The notes below the pieces were generated by a model. The model made no database searches. It was not told the DNA's origin and saw only the letters and a program-made list of their open reading frames with translations. This document shows, piece after piece, positions 60,225-64,000 of a DNA stretch of 64,000 bases. Source of the DNA: Corticium candelabrum (taxonomy: Eukaryota; Porifera; Homoscleromorpha; Homosclerophorida; Plakinidae). A program made the translations under genes and the position numbers. The stretch lies in contig NC_085102.1 of NCBI RefSeq assembly GCF_963422355.1, positions 2,002,376-2,066,375 of the forward strand, read 5' to 3'. Every line of letters begins with the position of its first letter. Position 1 is the stretch's first letter.

Positions 60225-61400
60225 TGGGCCCTGTTGAATTGGTAGCTGCTGTTTTATTGTACTTTCCAACGATATCAGCAAAAAATTCATAGAAGCGTGG
60301 ATGTAAAATGCTACTGACAATTTTTTGATATTATTGTTATCAAATTTTTCGATAACAATTTGCTACTCTATGTCATTCGTTGCTGTCAATAGATCATTTT
60401 TGGCGATATAGCTTAAAGTAACACTTCAGATGCTGCTGCTTGCAATGAAACTTGGATAATGCACCTTCAACCAATGTTGTTGCATTGGAGACAAGCTACT
60501 GGAGATATGGTCTATTGTGTTCGACCTAGCACACGCTTTAATCACGCAGCGGTCATCATACAGTCCAAATGCATGGGTTTGATTGAAGAGATGGTTCATG
60601 AGCATGCCTAAGTAATCTCTGGATGTTTGAAGTTACCAAAGGAAGATAGTCAGAACTGACAGCTTACAATAGAAGACCTAATCTCTCGAATGCTTTTGTA
60701 TGCCAATATTCAGCAGCTTCTACGCCGGGTCAGCTATTAATCACTATAAAGTATGTGTACACTCAATATGTCAGTTAAGCTTACGAAAAGTATGGACTAG
60801 AAACATGGGTGTATATTATACACGTCAAAATGTGGTACGTCATTGCACCACATGAATTCAACAAATATTTCAATACACTTGATCAACGGAATATTATCAA
60901 AATCATTTTAAATGGAAAAGATTTCTTGTCATGTATACATTTGAACATTGACATAAAATATTTAGCAGTCAGATGTCCAGCTGGGTTTGCTCCTCCAATA
61001 TTTCTGACCGACATTGTCATTTTTACAAACAAGGGTATTACAGAGAGACGATGTTCGCGCTGATCCAGATTGTGTCCAGTGTTCAAACGGTCTAACGACA
61101 GTTCAGATTGGAGCTCGCATCATCTCAGAGTGCAGCGTGTGCAATGTCAGTCGTTGCAAATGCAACAAGTGTGTACCTCTGTTCACTGATGGAACTCTGC
61201 GAACAGCCTGTCAATGTTACTTTGGCGCCACAGGTTCTATATACGAATATCCTACCTATACTTTCCATATGAGCAGGAATCAGTCTATTCGTTGCTGTTT
61301 CTACCGCAAAAGTAACAGCCTACCTTTTAGTGCCAAACGGAAAAGGAAAAGCGAGCATGCATGTGTATACATAAAATATAGTAGATTTGTGGTTATGTCT
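60225..61400 (+). pseudogene. Carboxyl-half receptor ectodomain relic
   Basis: Joined directly to the end of the preceding relic. It starts at the SCCFI-type segment of the Kelch domain and continues through QPMLLHWRQATGD, the Cys-rich region (NGLTTVQIGARIISECSVC) and the EGF-like domain (CQCYFGATGSIYEYP, with two cysteines lost), ending at the membrane and juxtamembrane region (AKRKRKSEHA). The kinase is missing. Stops and indels are common. It most resembles 36,647-40,262 and complements, in content, the amino-half relic at 32,441-34,562. Confidence 0.8.
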
Positions 61401-61631
61401 AATCATATAGCAAGTAAAATCTGCACATTAATAATAAAAGTTTACTTTTAATGTGGAGAAGACCCGCTAGCAATGCAGCTAATTTTTATATTAAGTGTAT
61501 CTATTTTGGCTGTCATCTGTTTCTCCTCTAAACATGGCTTATTCTTTCCAGTTACATTGACATGCGCAACTTCTAAATCACAATATACTAACCAAGTTGT
61601 CTTCTGTCATTCTTTACTTCCTCTTCCTTCT

Positions 61632-64000
61632 TCAATCAGACCCTTGACGAATGTCTCCAAGACGTCGTACAATTTCACTAAACGACGGCCTCGCAAGCGA
61701 ATCACCATTCCAGCAGCTCTGCATGAGATTTCTAACCTTGTTTGGACAAGCAATTGGAATATCAGGTCGCTCGCCGTTCTTCACAGCGGTCGCAATTTCT
61801 ACAGTAAACGTGTACTCGACGAAAGGAATATCACGCGTCCAAATCTCCCAAAGAACAATTCCGTAACTAAAACAACACAACTATTACATTAGTACTAATT
61901 CAGGCGCGATTTAGGTTAGACGCTTCTTGATAATAAACTTATTAATCCATCGCGCATGCGCTAGGGTTACAGTAATACTGCTGTGGACCATTGAACGACC
62001 GGACAAACTAAGAAACGTAATGCATGCGCTCATTGATATCGCTTGTGCTAATTAGCATGCCAGGCGATGTGATAATGTGTTTGCATGATTTCAAGAGGCA
62101 TTTCATAAATTCGACAATGCCACGTGGAATATGTCCAGCCCTTTTCTCACGATCTTGATATTATAGGTGCCTGTATGTTTGCAGCACCATTTCCGAGCTA
62201 GCAGCGAGGGTATAGCACTTTACTGCTTTTATTTTGTAGGTTCTAACAGAGGAGACTTTCAGACATTTAACGATTTATTTGTTATTTGAGGGCACTTAGT
62301 AAGTGCAACCTGCTTTAGAGCTTGCAGGTCTTGCACAGGCTGGCTGGGTTTGGAGGGTTCGGACGAACCGCCCGCTTAGCTATATAAAGGTCCCTGTCGA
62401 TCCAAAGTTGCTTGTTCATCTTGGATTCTTGTAGACATCTGCATTGATACAAAAGATATAGATGAATTCAGTATACGGACTACTTTGCTCATTGTCCCAT
62501 TCATTGTTGAAGACTAAATTGATCTCTTGCACTAAGTTTAGTTTTTGCTTGACTCTATCCAAGTTGCTCATCTATACTTTTTGAGAACTATATGTATACA
62601 GCAAAATTTTTAAAAATTCCGTGATGGGATGATGACGTCTTGGGTTTATTTAACTAGTCAATGTATTAAGCAACGCCCACTTTAACGTTATTAGGCTACA
62701 ACTATGGCGATTGGTTCGTTATGTTTGCTGCACTGATATGTGGTGGTAGTGCATGATCTCTTTGACAATCATGAATGTGTATAGGAGCCAGCTAGTTACT
62801 ACCACAAGATGCAGTATCTAATATTGTCTGTGATGCGCAACCGGTCCCTTTATTGATTGAAGGCGGCAGTAACAGCACAAATTTTGCCAAAGACTGATGT
62901 GTCACCTTTAAGAGCAAATTGTTTTTGGAAGTCTATTCTGTAATCAAGGCGTCTTGCCATCATCTAAATTTTTTATGGAGCGCCTGAATTAAAGCTCTAA
63001 CGGTAAATAATAGAAATTAGACCCCGGATGTATATGCACTTACCTGTAGACATCGACTAATCCGTCATACTTTTGGCGTTGTAACAGTTCAGGTGCGCAC
63101 CATCTTGTCGTTCCAATGCCAACCACCGACATATCTTCTGTCAAGGCAAAACGCGATTCTTCGTCTAGATTGCCGTCTCCTCTTCGTCGACTTCTTCTCG
63201 TCTGTGACCGTCCGTCTTGCCCGTGAAAGTACGCAAACCGCCCGAGACCGAAATCGGCCACCTTGACGATCCAGCTCTCGCTCACAAGAAGATTCGCGCT
63301 CTTGAGGTCTCTATGAATTCTTGGCGGCTCCAAGTCGTGCAGGAACCTCATTCCTTGAGCGACGTCGTTAGCAAATTGGAGCTTGCGTGTTGCCGTCAGT
63401 TCGATTGCTGAATCGTCGAGGACTTGGCGAAGAGATCCTCTCGGCATGTATTCAGCGATTAAGAACGGTTGCGAGTCTGATCCCATTTTTCCAGCGCCGA
63501 GAAAGAGAACGATGTTGCGATGACGCATCGTTTGCATGAACTTGATTTCGCGCGCGAATTCTAAACACATCCGGGGATCTTCCGGAACGAGCATTAGTTT
63601 TATGGCTACTGTCATGTCGCGGTATCGAGCCGTCCACACACTTCCGGATGAGCCTTTCCCGATTTCTTCTAACACGTCGACCTCGTCCTCGCTGATCTGC
63701 CACACTCCGTTTAGCTTGTCAATCTCTCTTCGCAGTGCTCGTTCGCTCATCTTGCGTTTCCTTCGTATGTAGACGGTTGCCACTAATCCTGCAAATGTAG
63801 CGATTAATATCAACAAAATGCCTAAACCTATGTAATAGTAGGTGGCGTATTGACAGTGAGATCCCGTATAGCCGACGTCGCAATCACATGTTGAAGTGGG
63901 AGCCGAGTTGAATGTGGTAATGTAACAATGGCCGTGATGACAGTAATCTACCTCACATTCGGAGCATTCGGAAATATTCGCCGACCCTCGAAGTTTTGTT
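61632..64000 (-). CDS. Outlying EGF-TM-TKL receptor kinase (3' part, runs off window)
   Basis: Minus-strand gene continuing beyond the right edge. The visible exon 63,044-64,000 encodes a Cys-rich/EGF-like end (CDCDVGYTGSHCQ), a membrane helix (YYIGLGILLILIATFAGLVA), a basic juxtamembrane stretch and a kinase with GKGSSGSV, VAIKLM, HRDLKSAN, DFG and a basic activation insert (RSQTRRSRRRG). It ends with TTRWCAPE and DVY. An intron of 1,177 nt (61,867-63,043, GTAAGT...TTTTAG) leads to the last exon 61,632-61,866 (SYGIVLWEIWTRDIPF ... ARPSFSEIVRRL). The split site is identical to that in the Kelch receptors, so they share ancestry, but the G+C content is higher and the intron much longer. TKL-type, presumably Ser/Thr or dual specificity. 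Whether the unseen ectodomain is Kelch cannot be told. Its last exon and intron were copied into both arms. Confidence 0.88.
61867..63043 (-). other. Long last intron of the outlying kinase
   Basis: Donor GTAAGTGC at 63,043 and acceptor TTTTAG at 61,867 bracket 1,177 nt without coding content. The part up to about 62,600 is the source, or sister, of the intron sequence found in the relics at 8,582-9,680 and 46,080-47,150, including the conserved blocks GCATGCGCT, TTTGCATGATTTCAAGAGG and GGTTTGGAGGGTT. Confidence 0.8.

Overview
The window is eukaryotic. The genes have short introns (58-72 nt) with GT/AG ends, signal peptides, EGF-like and Cys-rich modules and metazoan-style receptor architecture. 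The background is AT-rich with long (TA)n and (GA)n microsatellites, and relics of hAT-like and retroelement genes are scattered through it. The protein types (Kelch + Cys-rich + EGF + transmembrane + TKL-type kinase receptors) suggest an early-branching animal, most likely a sponge, or a close unicellular relative. That assignment is inference.

Almost everything between 1.7 and 61.4 kb is one rearranged gene family encoding type I membrane receptor kinases. The shared plan is a signal peptide, a roughly 650-residue Kelch-like ectodomain, a Cys-rich stretch, one EGF-like domain, one membrane helix and a tyrosine-kinase-like (TKL) kinase domain. A small intron splits the codon of the DVYS-FGIVLWE motif. 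Two copies are intact (13,593-17,138 and 23,018-26,563, both minus). One is nearly intact with two lesions (36,647-40,262, minus). The others are broken: 2,290-7,336 (minus), 18,475-20,961 and 27,890-30,366 (minus, Kelch only), 32,441-34,562 (minus, amino half only), 48,976-52,800 (plus), 54,560-55,530 (plus), 56,717-60,223 (plus) and 60,225-61,400 (plus). A related but distinct receptor kinase, higher in GC, runs off the right edge (61,632-64,000, minus).

Layout: (1) 1-1,735, unassigned flank ending in a compound microsatellite. (2) 1,734-12,741, left arm of a large inverted repeat. (3) 12,648-31,481, two direct tandem units of about 9.4 kb, each holding one intact receptor and one Kelch-only relic, followed by a truncated third unit to 32,440. 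(4) 32,441-43,004, a truncated relic, the nearly intact receptor and mosaic flanks. (5) 43,005-53,298, right arm of the inverted repeat. (6) 53,299-61,400, further inverted relics of the tandem unit. (7) 61,632-64,000, the outlying receptor kinase. Both arms also carry the same three non-Kelch relics: the last exon and last intron of the outlying kinase, a retroelement reverse-transcriptase-type tail, and a possible small secreted or membrane protein.

The history can be partly ordered. Two premature stops are shared by the receptor copies in the two arms, so that gene was dead before the inverted duplication. A 1.2-kb inverted-repeat element in the left arm and a 0.68-kb hAT-like element in the right arm each have an empty site in the other arm, so they came later. 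A 689-bp hAT-like insertion is shared by both tandem units and so predates the tandem duplication. Every receptor copy with a surviving 5' end keeps a doubled TATA-like promoter motif. The two intact copies differ mainly in two patches of the ectodomain. Together these suggest a fast-evolving receptor locus of the birth-and-death kind seen at recognition or immune loci; that role is inference.
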